Shown here piece after piece: positions 8,964-20,383 of a DNA stretch of 64,000 bases. A program made the position numbers and the translations under genes. The DNA lies in assembly GCA_023091735.1 (NCBI GenBank), contig JALKBU010000038.1:1-64000 (forward strand), in the 5' to 3' direction. Every line of letters begins with the position of its first letter. Position 1 is the first letter of the stretch. The notes beneath the pieces are model-generated. The model did no database searches. It saw only the letters and a program-made list of their open reading frames with translations, and was not told the origin of the DNA. This DNA comes from Trichomonas tenax. Lineage: Eukaryota; Parabasalia; Trichomonadida; Trichomonadidae.

Positions 8964-10931
8964 ATGCCAAAAATCACGAAATTTTCAAGTTTAAAAATCA
9001 TCAAAATCAAAAAAAAGTACGTTATTTCGTGGATGGAAGATGTTTTAGATTTGAGCGAAAAATACTTGACAGAAATCAAGCAAGAAGAGATTTCTGCCGA
9101 TGTAAAGAAGATAATTCTCAATGACAACAAAATTAAGAATCTTCCTTCTGATATTTTTATCAATTGTCTAAAATTAACTGCGTTAAATCTAAAAAACAAC
9201 GAAATTTCGAATCTCGACTTCCTTTCATGTTTCAAGGCACTAATAAATCTCGATTTAAGAAACAATAAAATAGAAGTTGACGACATTTTAGCGATAAAAC
9301 ATGTCTACATTCTATTTTTTAACTCAACAAACAACACCTTTAACGATAAATTAAAAGTTCACCCTTTAACTTTCGTCAATATTTTACCACGTGTTTGGAT
9401 ATTTGATGGAACTTTTATTACAGATTATATTCGCAAAAATGCAGCAAAGTTTCGCAATACATTGGCATTCAGTGATACAGTTTTAAATGCAAGACGTGAA
9501 AGAACAATCGAAAGCGCCACAATGACAGCAGCTCAACAAGTAAACAACTTTTTAGCAGGAAGCAAGTGCAATTTCGGAGAACCTGGTCTTTTCATTACAC
9601 CTCTCGGTTCACAAGTTCAGCAATTGCATGATCACCCACAAATCGAAAGAATTCAGTTTTTGGCAAAGAATTATCCAATAGAACTGCAAATGGGAACATG
9701 CAAAGACTATTTATCGATCGCTCTTGGCATTTTATGCAAGCAATGGCTTAATTTACCACTTTCATATATTCCAAGATTGATTGCACGTCAATATTGGGGT
9801 GCAGTTTGTCAAACCATATCAAGCCTCGAAGAATGGCAGCTGTGGATTGTTCTTTTGAAAATAGCAGAAATTATTAAACCAGAAACTGCAATTGAGCAAG
9901 AATTATGGGCAGCATTACACGTAAACGAGTACTTGCAGACAGGGAAACCACCAAAAGTTGGCTCAGTTCCAAGATTATTAATTTCATCATTTTTATATCG
10001 TTGTATTGATACTGATGACAGCTTTAAGAATGACGATTTAACACTATACGAAGTTTATCGATCACATTGCAATTTTTCATCACTCGATGAAAGTCTCGAA
10101 GAAATTCACACAGAAATTCTTGGCACGTTAAGCACTGAAGCGCGACAGATACCACAGAAAGGGGAAACTATTGCTGTCACACATCCATTGAAGAACAAAT
10201 GGGTGAATGCGAAAGTCAACAGATGCTTTAATGGAAGGACAGAAGTTATATTACCGGAATGCGTATTTATCATTCCTATTTCTGCGCTATTCTGGGACGG
10301 CCGCGGTGTCTGGAGAGAGGCAAAGAGCAGATCTGTGAAGATGCAGTCTAAATCTCAAACTCCAACAATGAATTTCACGAGCGCAAGTGGAACAGGAAGT
10401 GCTTTCATTACTGAAAGTATAACTCAACAAACAGAACTACAACATCAAGCGAAGACTCTTCCTCCACTTGATAGACATATTCCTCCTTCTATTCTGAAAC
10501 CAACAAAGATGAAAGTTGCGCCATCGGATTCTTCATCTGATTTACTTCAAACACTGTTCAAAACTGACTCAAAGTCTCCATCAAAGGTTGCTTCTTCACT
10601 CAACACACTTGCAAAGACACCGAAAATTACTCAAACACTCAGAGGAATCCCACAGCCAAGAATACAGCAGAGAATGCATATCACGAGAGCAGCTCCAAAG
10701 AGGAAGACAGACAAATTGGTTACTGACGTTGTTAATATTGTCAATGGAGGTTATGGAACAGATGGAAGACAGCTCAGAAAATTCCATGTGAAGATGACAA
10801 ACCAGACTACTAAAAAGACAGATTACATTTGGATTAATGAAGATGAAATACCAACTGAAGATGTTGTTAGATTGCTTGATATTTACGCTGATCACATCAA
10901 GTCTAAGTTATTAGTAATCGAAGGCCATTGA
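8964..10931 (+). CDS. Leucine-rich repeat protein, 655 residues
   Basis: Residues about 45-120 contain SDS22-like leucine-rich repeats (IILNDNKIKNLPSDIF, LTALNLKNNEISNLD, LINLDLRNNKIE). The cap LPRVWIFDGTFIT resembles the end of LRR domains in cytoskeletal and ciliary scaffold proteins. A helical middle part (about 200-350) follows, then a small beta-rich segment around residues 395-440. The C-terminal third is low-complexity and rich in Ser, Thr, Pro and Gln. No enzyme motif is visible. It probably acts as a binding scaffold; partners are unknown. An alternative start is M24 (MEDVLDLSEKYL), which begins just before the repeats. No neighbour hints at a pathway. Confidence 0.85.
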   Translation: MPKITKFSSLKIIKIKKKYVISWMEDVLDLSEKYLTEIKQEEISADVKKIILNDNKIKNLPSDIFINCLKLTALNLKNNEISNLDFLSCFKALINLDLRNNKIEVDDILAIKHVYILFFNSTNNTFNDKLKVHPLTFVNILPRVWIFDGTFITDYIRKNAAKFRNTLAFSDTVLNARRERTIESATMTAAQQVNNFLAGSKCNFGEPGLFITPLGSQVQQLHDHPQIERIQFLAKNYPIELQMGTCKDYLSIALGILCKQWLNLPLSYIPRLIARQYWGAVCQTISSLEEWQLWIVLLKIAEIIKPETAIEQELWAALHVNEYLQTGKPPKVGSVPRLLISSFLYRCIDTDDSFKNDDLTLYEVYRSHCNFSSLDESLEEIHTEILGTLSTEARQIPQKGETIAVTHPLKNKWVNAKVNRCFNGRTEVILPECVFIIPISALFWDGRGVWREAKSRSVKMQSKSQTPTMNFTSASGTGSAFITESITQQTELQHQAKTLPPLDRHIPPSILKPTKMKVAPSDSSSDLLQTLFKTDSKSPSKVASSLNTLAKTPKITQTLRGIPQPRIQQRMHITRAAPKRKTDKLVTDVVNIVNGGYGTDGRQLRKFHVKMTNQTTKKTDYIWINEDEIPTEDVVRLLDIYADHIKSKLLVIEGH

Positions 10932-11014
10932 TATTATTTATTTGTTTATTATTATATTTGTTTTAAATTGTTTTGTATGATAATTCTTATGTCATTAAAT
11001 ATATCAACTTACCC

Positions 11015-11824
11015 ATGTCACTTTTGAATTATTTCAGGCATCCGCTTGGATGCACTGATTCAATTTATGTGACAAGTCGTGTTTCGTTCGTAAGAGATTC
11101 TTATTTCTTAAATTTAACAAATAGAGCGTTTTTATCAGCTCAAACAAATTATTTCTCTGATCTCATCATTGAACGTACAATATTTAGTAAAGTTTGCAAT
11201 ATTAATTCTGGTAATGGTGGTGCAGTATCATTTACATCAAATGGGAAAGTTATTCAAAAGAATAACATTTCTGATGAATGTTATTCTTCTCAAACAAGTT
11301 CTCGAGGCCAATATTGTTATATTTTCAATCCCAGCTTTCCAAACCAAATGATAGAGACGTCCATTAATGGATATGATTCATATTTACCTGTTTGGGGATG
11401 TTTAGCATTACAATCAAATTCAATTTCATTATCACATTTGAATATCACAAATCACCAATTTTGCGAAAGAATTTATGGTATCTTTTTATCAGGATCCAAT
11501 TCTAGTTCAAGTCACTGCAATATTTTAAACAATGTTGTGACATATAAATATAGTGGTGGTTTGATTTATGATCCATCGTAAAATAATCTATTTGTTCTTT
11601 TTTTCTTCAAGAGTTTGATTAAAAATAATTCTATTTCGATTTCTGGGATATTTTTTGTTCATTCCATTATATATGTCTCAGACTGCAATATTATTGATAA
11701 TAAGTCGAATTTTATCCTTTATATGTATGGTGATGGAGTCAGCAAAATGTTTGTGTCTAATTGTTATCTTAATAATCCTAATCAAGTAATTAATAATCTT
11801 AATGTTTTTATGATTCCGGTTTAG
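11015..11824 (+). pseudogene. Beta-helix surface protein gene, interrupted
   Basis: The frame encodes short beta strands with recurring Ser, Asn and Cys, and a GNGGAVSFTSNG turn, as in right-handed parallel beta-helix (pectate-lyase-like) surface proteins such as the one at 32810. A single TAA at 11579-11581 splits it; reading resumes in the same frame to 11824. A GT...AG stretch of 36 nt covering the stop (11577-11612) would restore the frame. However, it lacks known trichomonad splice signals, so mutation is the simpler reading. The C-terminal membrane anchor seen in the paralogue is absent. Confidence 0.6.
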
Positions 11825-11837
11825 AAGGTGAAATATC

Positions 11838-11955
11838 AATAGATTTCCTAACTGATGTTTATGTTTGCAGAATTCATGTAAATTCCGCAATTGAGCATTG
11901 TTTTTATTTGTATAGAAATATGATGTTAATAATCACTGCATTCATTATCATTTGA
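11838..11955 (-). pseudogene. Beta-helix family fragment
   Basis: Read on the minus strand this encodes NDNEC...ISIQIKTMLNCGIYMNSANINIS with one internal stop. The same peptide pattern occurs at 16562-16669 (plus) and in part at 14835-15020 (minus), and the DNA is alignable between copies. It lies tail-to-tail with the broken beta-helix gene before it. Confidence 0.5.
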
Positions 11956-12330
11956 CATATATCATTCATATTTATAAACATATTTCATCGGAGATAGTCG
12001 AATTATTAATTAAATATAATTCAAATTTCGTTGAATAATATATTTGAAAATAACAATAGAAAGCAGATGTAAATGCATTAGCTTATCAAAGATAATTTTA
12101 ATCTCTCACATAAGAAGCTGCTTGCATCCAAAGAAACGATATTGCAACTGCTCTTTTTGACTTTTGTATTACGCGGAGTAATATCTAACTATTGCAGAAT
12201 AAACGACTCTCCACAATCTAATCTGATTGTTATGAAAAATCAATATCATTTAATAATGTATCATGAGTTCTGTTTAATTAAAAACAAATTTACGGGCGCA
12301 AAAGCAAAAATAAATTTTTAAACGTGCACA
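11956..12330. other. AT-rich spacer before the TKL kinase
   Basis: No coding segment is supported. The bases just before the ATG at 12331 contain ACGTGCACA but no clear initiator. Confidence 0.45.
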
Positions 12331-14580
12331 ATGGATAACTTCGAACTTCTTGAACACGAATTATCGAGATTCATCATCAAAATTGAGAACTACACGAAGA
12401 CGAAAAACATTGGGAAGGGTGGTTATGGCAAAGTGGACATCGCGATCGATCAAAAAACAGGAAAAAAAGTCGCGATTAAAGAATTATTCCTTACAAAGCT
12501 CGAAGGACGTCAACTAAAGCTCTACTGCCGCGAAACAAGGATTTTGGCCAAATGTAATTCGTTATTTTTACTACATCTGAATGGCTTCTCGACAACTCAT
12601 CCATATATCATCGTAACGGACTACATAGAGAACGGCTCTCTCTTTGATGCACTACACCACAAGTCTGGAGCACCTACACTCACTCCTACAAACAAAACAA
12701 TAATTGCAACAGGAATCGCTTACGGAATGATGTGTTTACACAAAATGGGAATTCTACACAGAGACCTCAAATCGTTGAATATACTTTTAGACCAAAATCT
12801 CTATCCTAAGATATGCGATTTTGGAATTTCTCGTTTCAAGAATGAAGAAGCTGTTCAAACCAATCAAATCGGAACACCACATTGGATGGCTCCAGAATTA
12901 TTCGAATCTAAAGACTATAACAACAAAATTGACGTTTATGCGTTCGCAATAATTTTATGGGAATTATTGACTGAACAAACACCTTTTAAAGGCAAAAATC
13001 CAATACAAATCATGACAGAAGTCACGCGGATGGGAGAGAGGCCTCCTTTGCCTCGTAATGTACCGCCAGCATTAGCAGATTTAATGAAAATCTGTTGGCA
13101 TCAAACACCAAATGAACGTCCGACATTCGAACAAATTTTCAAACTTTTCCACGAAAAGAAAATAATGTTTGCTGGAACAGATGAAGAATGGTTTTCAGCA
13201 TTTCTCAAAGTCATTGACGAAGAGATCGAAAACGCGAAGAAGCAGAGAATGCCGCAGATCATAGAGAAAGCATCGCAATCAGAAAACTCAATTGATGATT
13301 TAATCGAATTAGTAAGAAAATACAAACGCGACAGTTTTGAAGGAACATTGGCTTCAATTGTAACAGCGATAACACCAGACAAATACAAGTTATTCTTCAC
13401 TAAAGTTCATTCATTGCTTCTCAAAAATCCTCCTTTCTCAGTGATTGCAAAACTCGTCAACACTTGTGCACAAATTTGCGCACGCGATAGCAAAGCTGTC
13501 TTTGAGTTTATCACTGTTGAAATTTTGTCACATATTCCATGTTCAGAGCCAGAAGTATTCAACAGCTTCGCGGTGTTGTGTGAATACCTTCTGCCTTCGA
13601 ATCCAGACTTAGTTTCAGTCGATCAAATGAAATTGATCATCGGAAGGAATCCTCTGTTCTCATCAAAAATAGTTCAAGTCTTTTCGTTCATTCTTTTATC
13701 AGAAAAAGAATCGAAAGACAAAACAGAAATCACAAAATTGTTGCTGCAGTCAATTCCTTCGATGCTCGACAAGAATGACAGCTCTAAGACAATAGCGAAC
13801 TTATCAGCATTGTTCAATTCATATTCATCCGAACGTGATAATTATCTTAACGTTCTTCGACAAATGTTTGAATCAGAAGATCCACGAAAGATCAATTCAA
13901 TCTACAACTGCTTGCACGTTACAGATGATATCGTTCCAAGTGAATCATTAATGATAAAACACTTGGATAATCCACAGACAATGAAATCAGTTCTTTTATA
14001 TCTTCGCGAGACGAAATCTACATTTTTATCAAATCAAGTTGTCTCAATTCTGTTCAATCTCTGCATCAGCAAGTACAGTGCAATCCTTGCGATTGCTAAT
14101 TGCAGTCAAAACACTGAGACTGCGAAAGAAGTTTTCTCGAAAATCGACATCATGATTTCAGATAAATTTGATCCTATTGGAGCGCTGCACATCATCAGTA
14201 TTCTCTCAGAGAAACAAGGATATTCACACCAGATATGCATGAAGAAAGGAATTGATGAATTGTTCGTTCGTGTTTTGAAAGATCGACGTCTTCAGTCCAT
14301 TTCAACAATAATCCAGATCATCGCGAACTCGAACATCGACACATCGATTGCATCTAACCTCGAAGGTGGCGAATTTGTCAAAGAATTGATCAAATATGCT
14401 AACAACGATGACTCTCAATCTTCTCTATATGCAGTCATCACTTGTTTGGACCTCCTTGCAGGATTCGGATACACAGACGAATTCAAGAACGTAAAATCAT
14501 TGTCACGTTCACTGAATGAAGATCCAAGAACTCAAGTAATATTCAACTCTTTCATGTCAAAGATGCCATCTGGTTTCTGA
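12331..14580 (+). CDS. TKL-type protein kinase with helical-repeat tail
   Basis: The 749-residue protein begins with a complete kinase domain. It has the glycine loop GKGGYG (28-33), K50, HRDLKSLN with D145, DFG (163-165) and GTPHWMAPE ending at 189. The WMAPE signature and the C-lobe ICWHQTPNERPTFEQI place it with tyrosine-kinase-like serine/threonine kinases. From about residue 330 to the end the protein is continuous alpha-helix in repeats of about 40 residues, like ARM/HEAT solenoids. That tail could hold a substrate or regulator. Such kinase-solenoid fusions are abundant in trichomonads. The target pathway is unknown. Confidence 0.93.
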   Translation: MDNFELLEHELSRFIIKIENYTKTKNIGKGGYGKVDIAIDQKTGKKVAIKELFLTKLEGRQLKLYCRETRILAKCNSLFLLHLNGFSTTHPYIIVTDYIENGSLFDALHHKSGAPTLTPTNKTIIATGIAYGMMCLHKMGILHRDLKSLNILLDQNLYPKICDFGISRFKNEEAVQTNQIGTPHWMAPELFESKDYNNKIDVYAFAIILWELLTEQTPFKGKNPIQIMTEVTRMGERPPLPRNVPPALADLMKICWHQTPNERPTFEQIFKLFHEKKIMFAGTDEEWFSAFLKVIDEEIENAKKQRMPQIIEKASQSENSIDDLIELVRKYKRDSFEGTLASIVTAITPDKYKLFFTKVHSLLLKNPPFSVIAKLVNTCAQICARDSKAVFEFITVEILSHIPCSEPEVFNSFAVLCEYLLPSNPDLVSVDQMKLIIGRNPLFSSKIVQVFSFILLSEKESKDKTEITKLLLQSIPSMLDKNDSSKTIANLSALFNSYSSERDNYLNVLRQMFESEDPRKINSIYNCLHVTDDIVPSESLMIKHLDNPQTMKSVLLYLRETKSTFLSNQVVSILFNLCISKYSAILAIANCSQNTETAKEVFSKIDIMISDKFDPIGALHIISILSEKQGYSHQICMKKGIDELFVRVLKDRRLQSISTIIQIIANSNIDTSIASNLEGGEFVKELIKYANNDDSQSSLYAVITCLDLLAGFGYTDEFKNVKSLSRSLNEDPRTQVIFNSFMSKMPSGF

Positions 14581-14834
14581 TCTTATATTATTATTCTATC
14601 ATGTTTTTATATATAAAGATATATTTTAATTTTTGTCAATTGAATACAATGAAATAAGAGATAACGAATATCCATATCGATGCAGATTCGGATAATTTAT
14701 GACAATTGCAAGAGAAGACAATCTTTTGGTTATTTTCAGCATCATTTTGTTAATGGAAACATTGATCATTCGGGAAAAGATTCCATTGAATATCAACTGA
14801 ATCAACATTGTCAATGAATGTGGCTTTGTTTGTG

Positions 14835-15020
14835 TCAAAGTGATTTTATTTGTATAGAAATAAAATATCCATTAATAATATTTTTCCCACCACATTCATT
14901 ATCCTTGTAAATTAATGCATTTGAATCAATTACGCGTTCATTTGTATATACGTCATAACTAACATCTCCAAAATAATCTGACCACTGACTTAGAAGATTG
15001 ATAATTAGTCTAGAAAACAT
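14835..15020 (-). pseudogene. Beta-helix family N-terminal fragment
   Basis: The 61-residue frame contains QWSDYFGDVSYDVYT, matching AWSEFYGDAPYEPYT at the start of the beta-helix gene at 32810. It ends in the FISIQIKSL peptide shared with the fragments at 11838 and 16562. The frame then breaks, and a possible continuation runs in another frame toward 14626. It is a 5' remnant of this surface gene family. Confidence 0.6.
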
Positions 15021-16285
15021 TGATAAATAACATTAAAAAATTGTCAGTTTTTCTTGCTTTCAAAAATGCTTCGATTAAAAAGAAGTAATCATAACTGCAT
15101 TAGTTGCGATATCAATGATATTAAATATTTTTCCCTTTGTCATTTCCACATACATACCAAAGTACTTTGTTTTCATTTTCCTTGGAATCTAAAGACAAAT
15201 CAAATGAAGATTATACTTATGGATATTTTGATTCAGAGGTATAAGGAAAAGATCCTAATGGATTTCAAATAGAATTACATTGTCAATAAAAGGAGGGGAA
15301 CTTTTTCTAATTTTTTCGGAGTTTCTTCTCTTCAGTAAACTTTTTCCTATGACAAGTTGCAGCAATTCTGCTACTTCTATTAGACTAAGCAAAAGGAATG
15401 CCGCCAGTTTACAATAGACATCATCGACGAAAGCGAAATCTATTAAAGAGATATTATCGAATTAACCTGCGCTTTAACAATTATTTGATATTCCAGGGTT
15501 CTATAGCACACTTATTAGATTGCATTACTTTTGAGACGTTTTCGATGTATGAAATAATCGCAATTTTTTCGATCTTTGTCAAAATACTACAATTTTGACT
15601 GTAGGTCGCAGGATATAAAGAATATATATCATTTATGTCATAGAAGTACTTTTCAAGTCAATAGAGTGAGCCAGTTTTATAATACAAAATGGAATTTACG
15701 AATAGATGAGATTTATGGTTAAAAATACTCTATTACTGAATGCGCATGATACTTTTCTAACATTTACATCAGTAAAATGTTGATTTACCTTTATTACAAA
15801 CTTAATCGAAATTCCAAAAGACCAAAAATGATAAAAACTAACCTCTGTTTGTACAAAATGCTATTTTCTATGTAATCAGGATACAATTAACTATGCTGTT
15901 AGACTTAATTCGAATGAGAATTTTGAAAAAAAAATCATATTTATGTTATAACATATGCAAACTTTATGGAGCATATATTTGAAAAGTGAACTTAAAGATT
16001 CTCTTTACTTTCTTTATGAAAAATATTATAAAATGGATAATTATTTTGAATATTGGCTACAAAACACAAATATTTTCAAGTTCCAGTATTCTCACTATAA
16101 TAACATGCATAGATCATGTATTTAATCTAAATGATGCGCTTCATGTGGCTATTTAAGTCTCCATTGGCCGAGATATAAATTTAATTTCATCGAAAAATTG
16201 AACAATTTATATATTTGAAGTGTGATAATACTATACTCGCAATTTAATATCAAGTGAGACAAGTAAATATTCGATATTTGCATTT
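15021..16285. other. 1.3-kb decayed spacer
   Basis: A few coding-like scraps are visible. One at about 15180-15290 on the plus strand reads DYTYGYFDSEV, then a stop, then GKDPNGFQIELH. None has a start or a family I recognise. Confidence 0.4.
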
Positions 16286-16287
16286 TT

Positions 16288-16392
16288 TGCTCGAAATACG
16301 ATTTCAATCTGGATGATTGGTTCACACAAATGACTGCCGCTCGTATATTATTTGTTCCTCATTGGGTGTGGGGCCTACTGTGTGAGATCTAA
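16288..16392 (+). pseudogene. Possible GT61-like glycosyltransferase scrap
   Basis: The 34 codons read DDWFTQMTAARILFVPHWVWGLL before a stop. This recalls the conserved GT61 segment in which an aqueous strand is followed by a PHG-type box, with the glycine replaced by tryptophan. It is too short to be certain. Confidence 0.25.
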
Positions 16393-16561
16393 GGCAATTG
16401 GTAGTAAAAGGCGAAGTTCCCCCCTTTTTTGTCAATAAATATACCTCTGCTTAAATCAAATCTTCATTTATTATTTTCAATAAAAGTAAAAATATTTTTG
16501 AAAACATATTCAGTGAATAAATTTTATTAAATAGAATATCTATAACTGTGGGTTATTGACG

Positions 16562-16669
16562 TCAAATGAAAATGAATGGAGTGATTATTATCATATTTCT
16601 ATACAAATAAAATCAACCTTCAATTGCCGCATTTACATGCATAACACAGACATAAACATCAGTTATTGA
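16562..16669 (+). pseudogene. Beta-helix family fragment
   Basis: 36 codons read NENEWSDYYHISIQIKSTFN and then a CRIYMHNTDINIS-type end before TGA. DNA and peptide match the minus-strand fragment at 11838-11955. Neither has a start. Confidence 0.5.
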
Positions 16670-17049
16670 AATTTTTTTTGATAAATTAGAATTAAATTCG
16701 ATAATACCATAATTGCTATTTTGCATTGGATTATTTATAAAACAGAGTTATTTTTAAGAGTCTAGCTTACCTCAGCATTCGACTTTCGTAATAGACATTA
16801 CTGTCATTGCTTGTAATGAAATGGAAATGAAGTTCATTTGAAAATAATAAATAATTGATCAATTCTCAAAACAAAAAAAATCATTCATAATCATGATAAA
16901 TTAATGGTCTTGCCACAATAATAGATGCTTGTTGACTCGTAGCTGATTGTTCATTCGTAGACAAATTTCGTCACTGTGCTTGTTCATTTGCACCCTACGA
17001 ATTTGGCGCCAAATTTCTGTTTTTTAAAAAGTGTCATTTATGGTTTTAA

Positions 17050-18099
17050 GGGTGCACATCAGACGATAAGAAACCCTCTCAATTTATTAACCTTATTATA
17101 ACATTCTATCATCTGAAGGGTTTTGTTCGAGAAAATGATGAAGATTTTGCAAAATAATCGATGCAGTGACAATCTTTTCTTGATAAGCAATTGATCTATT
17201 AAGGTCGAAGTTGAAAATATCCGATTCTCAACATTATTTATTAAATCTCCGTGCAAAATGATGATTTTGAAACTAAATTTTACATTCATACTAACCACAA
17301 CTCTATTTACAGCTTTCTGCTCGCGTTTTATGGGTATTTGTCGTTCTTACTGACAATATATTTTCAGCAAGTTTTGACCAAAGCAAGGTTGTATAATTGA
17401 TCCATTGTTAGATCATTTTTGATACCAATCCAATAAGTAATTACCATTCTCTCCAGCAAAAATTAACTTTTTAGCATAATCAAAAATATTTTTATATTTT
17501 CATATCAAATGTGCTGCATTAATATGCTAAGGCTTACCTATGTGTAATTTGAGCCAAAACAAAACAATTATTTTTACCAAAATGCACATTACATTTATTG
17601 CATGGCTTGTACTAATCGTATATCTATCTATATTTTTCATGATTGATCAGTATTTGTATTTTTCAAAAAAGAAAATAGTCAATTATTTAATAAAGTTATA
17701 TGTTTGCAATGCTTATATGAATTTGTTCATGATATATATTTATATCGCAAAGCCTAAATGAATCAGAATTCAATAATAAAATTGGATTTTTTAAAAGTCT
17801 ATAAATTGGCTTCATTAGTATTTTGGTGACATCATAACACATGCTTGATTAATAATATTTTTTTGTTAATATTATGTTTAACGGGAAAGGAAAAAATTTG
17901 CCATTTTTTGCAAAAAATGGAAAATCGCCCAATTCGAAAGCTTTTTCAAAGAGAAGAATACAAGTATAATGCTCACAATATAGCCATTTACAATCATCAA
18001 CTAAAAAGATAAAAACGTCAATAATTGGACTAAAAAATGCAAAACGAAAAATAACCTTAAGACAAATTGAGAGGACCTCTTATCGTCTGGTGTGCACCC
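17050..18099. mobile_element. 1,050-bp inverted-repeat element flanked by TTAA
   Basis: The left end GGGTGCACATCAGACGATAA (17050 onward) and the reverse complement of the right end (GGGTGCACACCAGACGATAA, from 18099 inward) match over 33 of 38 bases. TTAA directly flanks both ends (17046-17049 and 18100-18103). This fits a TTAA target duplication of piggyBac type. It fits equally a TA duplication of mariner type with ends starting AGGG. The interior is AT-rich and has no transposase motif, so the copy is non-autonomous. Confidence 0.8.
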
Positions 18100-18103
18100 T
18101 TAA

Positions 18104-18785
18104 TTTTTTTAGTAAATGATATTAGTTTTTTTTATATAAAAAGCTTATATTTCTTTTTAGGTGATGATTGTGAAGAAAACGTATAGTTGTATGTCAATTT
18201 TCGATGACAAAACAGTTTTTTTTAATTTGAATGAGTTTATGGTTATTTAAGTGACTTTAATTCGTTTTTAATGAAATTTCTAAAATTAAACAGTAAGCGG
18301 ATGATAGAAGTAATTCCGTAAAACGAAAAAAAGTGAAAAGTCTGAAAATAAGAGTTCGATATTGTAATGCATTGTATTTTTGGCGTTTTGAAAAATAACC
18401 ATTTTTTGAGAGCATTGGCTTTTTTCGCCAAAATGATCTCTGCAACAATCGTTGATTTCCATTCAATTTTTCAATGAAAAATCAATTATGTATTTTTGTT
18501 ACATACATCGAATAGCCCAAAATTTATCAAACCCATATGTTCGTTTCAATTCTTAACAAAACGATTTTGCTGTACACTATCCATAGTCCAAAAGTTTAAG
18601 TTCAATTTTATCGTTTTGAAAAGAACATAGTTTTCAATTCTTTTGTTTTGCACATAAAAATTGCTTTTACTCAAAACAGTATTTAAAGTCTGAATAACAC
18701 GTAAAATTTTTGAAAGAATTCTCAGAAAAATTCAAATATCAAATATGAGAATCCAAGACGACACTAAGAAACACAAACACCATAA
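18104..18785. other. AT-rich spacer
   Basis: No feature recognised between the inverted-repeat element and the Myb pseudogene. Confidence 0.45.
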
Positions 18786-19245
18786 TGGACTCCAGAAGAT
18801 GACACCGCGCTGGTGAAGATCTTAGGCCAAATGAAAGTCTTTGATTGGAACTTAATTGGAAAAAAAAGATGTATAATAGGAATGCTAGACAGTGCAAGGA
18901 TAGATGGTTCTATTACTTTAGCCCTGATGTCAATAATGGAGAATGGACCCACGAAGAAAATCAACTGTTGATCGAAAAGTTAAAGAATATAGAATTCGAT
19001 GGCAAAAGATCGCCCAATTCTTTAATGGCAGGACGAACACGAACTGCAAGAAACGCTACCTTGCAATGAAGAGAGAAGAATCGAAGGGTGTCAAATCACC
19101 CCAAGTTGATATCAAAAATGAGAATCACCCCTTAATACGGACCAAGATTCCCTGTCTGGTTTACTCGGAGATGACTTCTTTTCAAAATTTAACCTGTCGA
19201 GCAATTAAATTGGGCTATTGTTTTGTTCTGAACTATGTATTATAA
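18786..19245 (+). pseudogene. Myb-type DNA-binding protein, frameshifted
   Basis: Three frames each hold part of an R2R3-like Myb pair. First comes WTPEDDTALVKILGQM with FDWNLIGK (from 18786). Then NARQCKDRWFYYFSPDVNNGEWTHEENQLL follows in a second frame (about 18870-18975). Last is RWQKIAQFFNGRTNTNCKKR in a third frame (to about 19065). The pattern of regularly spaced tryptophans and the RTxxxCKKR recognition helix is typical of trichomonad Myb factors, which bind promoter elements. At least two frameshifts, near 18862 and 18988, and the lack of a start make it a pseudogene. Sequencing error is a less likely alternative. Confidence 0.8.
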
Positions 19246-20383
19246 TTTTATGGTGAAGCAAGTGCTTCGTCACATTTCCTTTAAAAGAAAAATACAAAAA
19301 ATATGATATTTTTTGTTGTTGAAATCATTCATGATGAATGTACATGTGTGAATATTCATGGAAAACTCGGGTACATGTTCATGCTCGCAAGAATGAAATG
19401 ATTCATAAAAAAAATCAAATTCAAAATTTAAATATTGCAATTATGTTGAAATGAGTCCGTTTGCTTTTAAGTTAATTGTTTGTAGAGTTCAATGCAAAGA
19501 TATTAAAACTCAAGCACAAATATTCTTGCAAGCACTCAATTTGAATAAATTTTTTGCATCATCTCACAATGATTTGGCCACGTTAACCAAATTTCAAAAG
19601 CTTAGGTTCTCAATTTCACTTTTAGAGCAAAAAAATAAGCATTAATCCATTCATTATTTTTGATTGAATTGATATGTGCCGTGTCAGGTTTCGGCAATTC
19701 AATATTTTAATTAATGACAGAATGAATTATTGAGCGTTTGATAGTGAAAGCACTTGGCGTTCGTATACAATGGGCCTCAGCTATTTATCCTCACGTGCTA
19801 AGATCAGAACTCCTCAATATATTAATATCGAATATCGAAATCTTTCTATGAAAGTATGACATTCGTAATACCCAGCTCCCAAATAATACAAGCATATAGT
19901 TGCAATGGATGCACGAAATTATATTTCAATTTTTACTTTTTCACGGAGCCGAAATTTAGGTATTTCATGGATGATACTTTAGAAAAATGATTTCTACCCA
20001 CATCTCTATTATTCCTGATACTTGATTTTTGATATTTGTGTTATTTCAATGTTAGCAAATATATTTTGCAAGTGTGTGCTGATTGATTCCAAAGCTTGAT
20101 GCCTATGAATAAAAATGACGACTTCTTGTTTGAGAGACCTTCAATTCGATATAATTTTTATTCATGATTTTATTCATTCAAACAGTTTTGAAAATCAACA
20201 TGAAAGCGTTATGTAGCTTGTTTTCAATATGAATTTCATATTTGGCACACACAATGCCTTATGAAGAATCAAAATAACATGAAAATAATTCTCAAGATAA
20301 TCACCTTGAATTCATCATAGCTATAAAACCTTTAGATGTGTAAATGAAAATAGGTGTTGCGGGTTAATTCTAACTATGTTATA
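19246..20383. other. 1.1-kb decayed spacer
   Basis: One coding-like run without a start lies at about 19724-19858 on the plus strand (VKALGVRIQWASAIYPHVL). No family was recognised. The rest is AT-rich. Confidence 0.35.

Noticed and set aside
11039..11581. ATTTCAG near 11032 as a 3' splice site of the beta-helix gene
   Set aside because: It lacks the trichomonad ACTAACACACAG-type 3' signal and no matching 5' site was found.
17059..17298. Minus-strand frame inside the family A element as a transposase
   Set aside because: No DDE/D or DNA-binding motif and only 79 codons.
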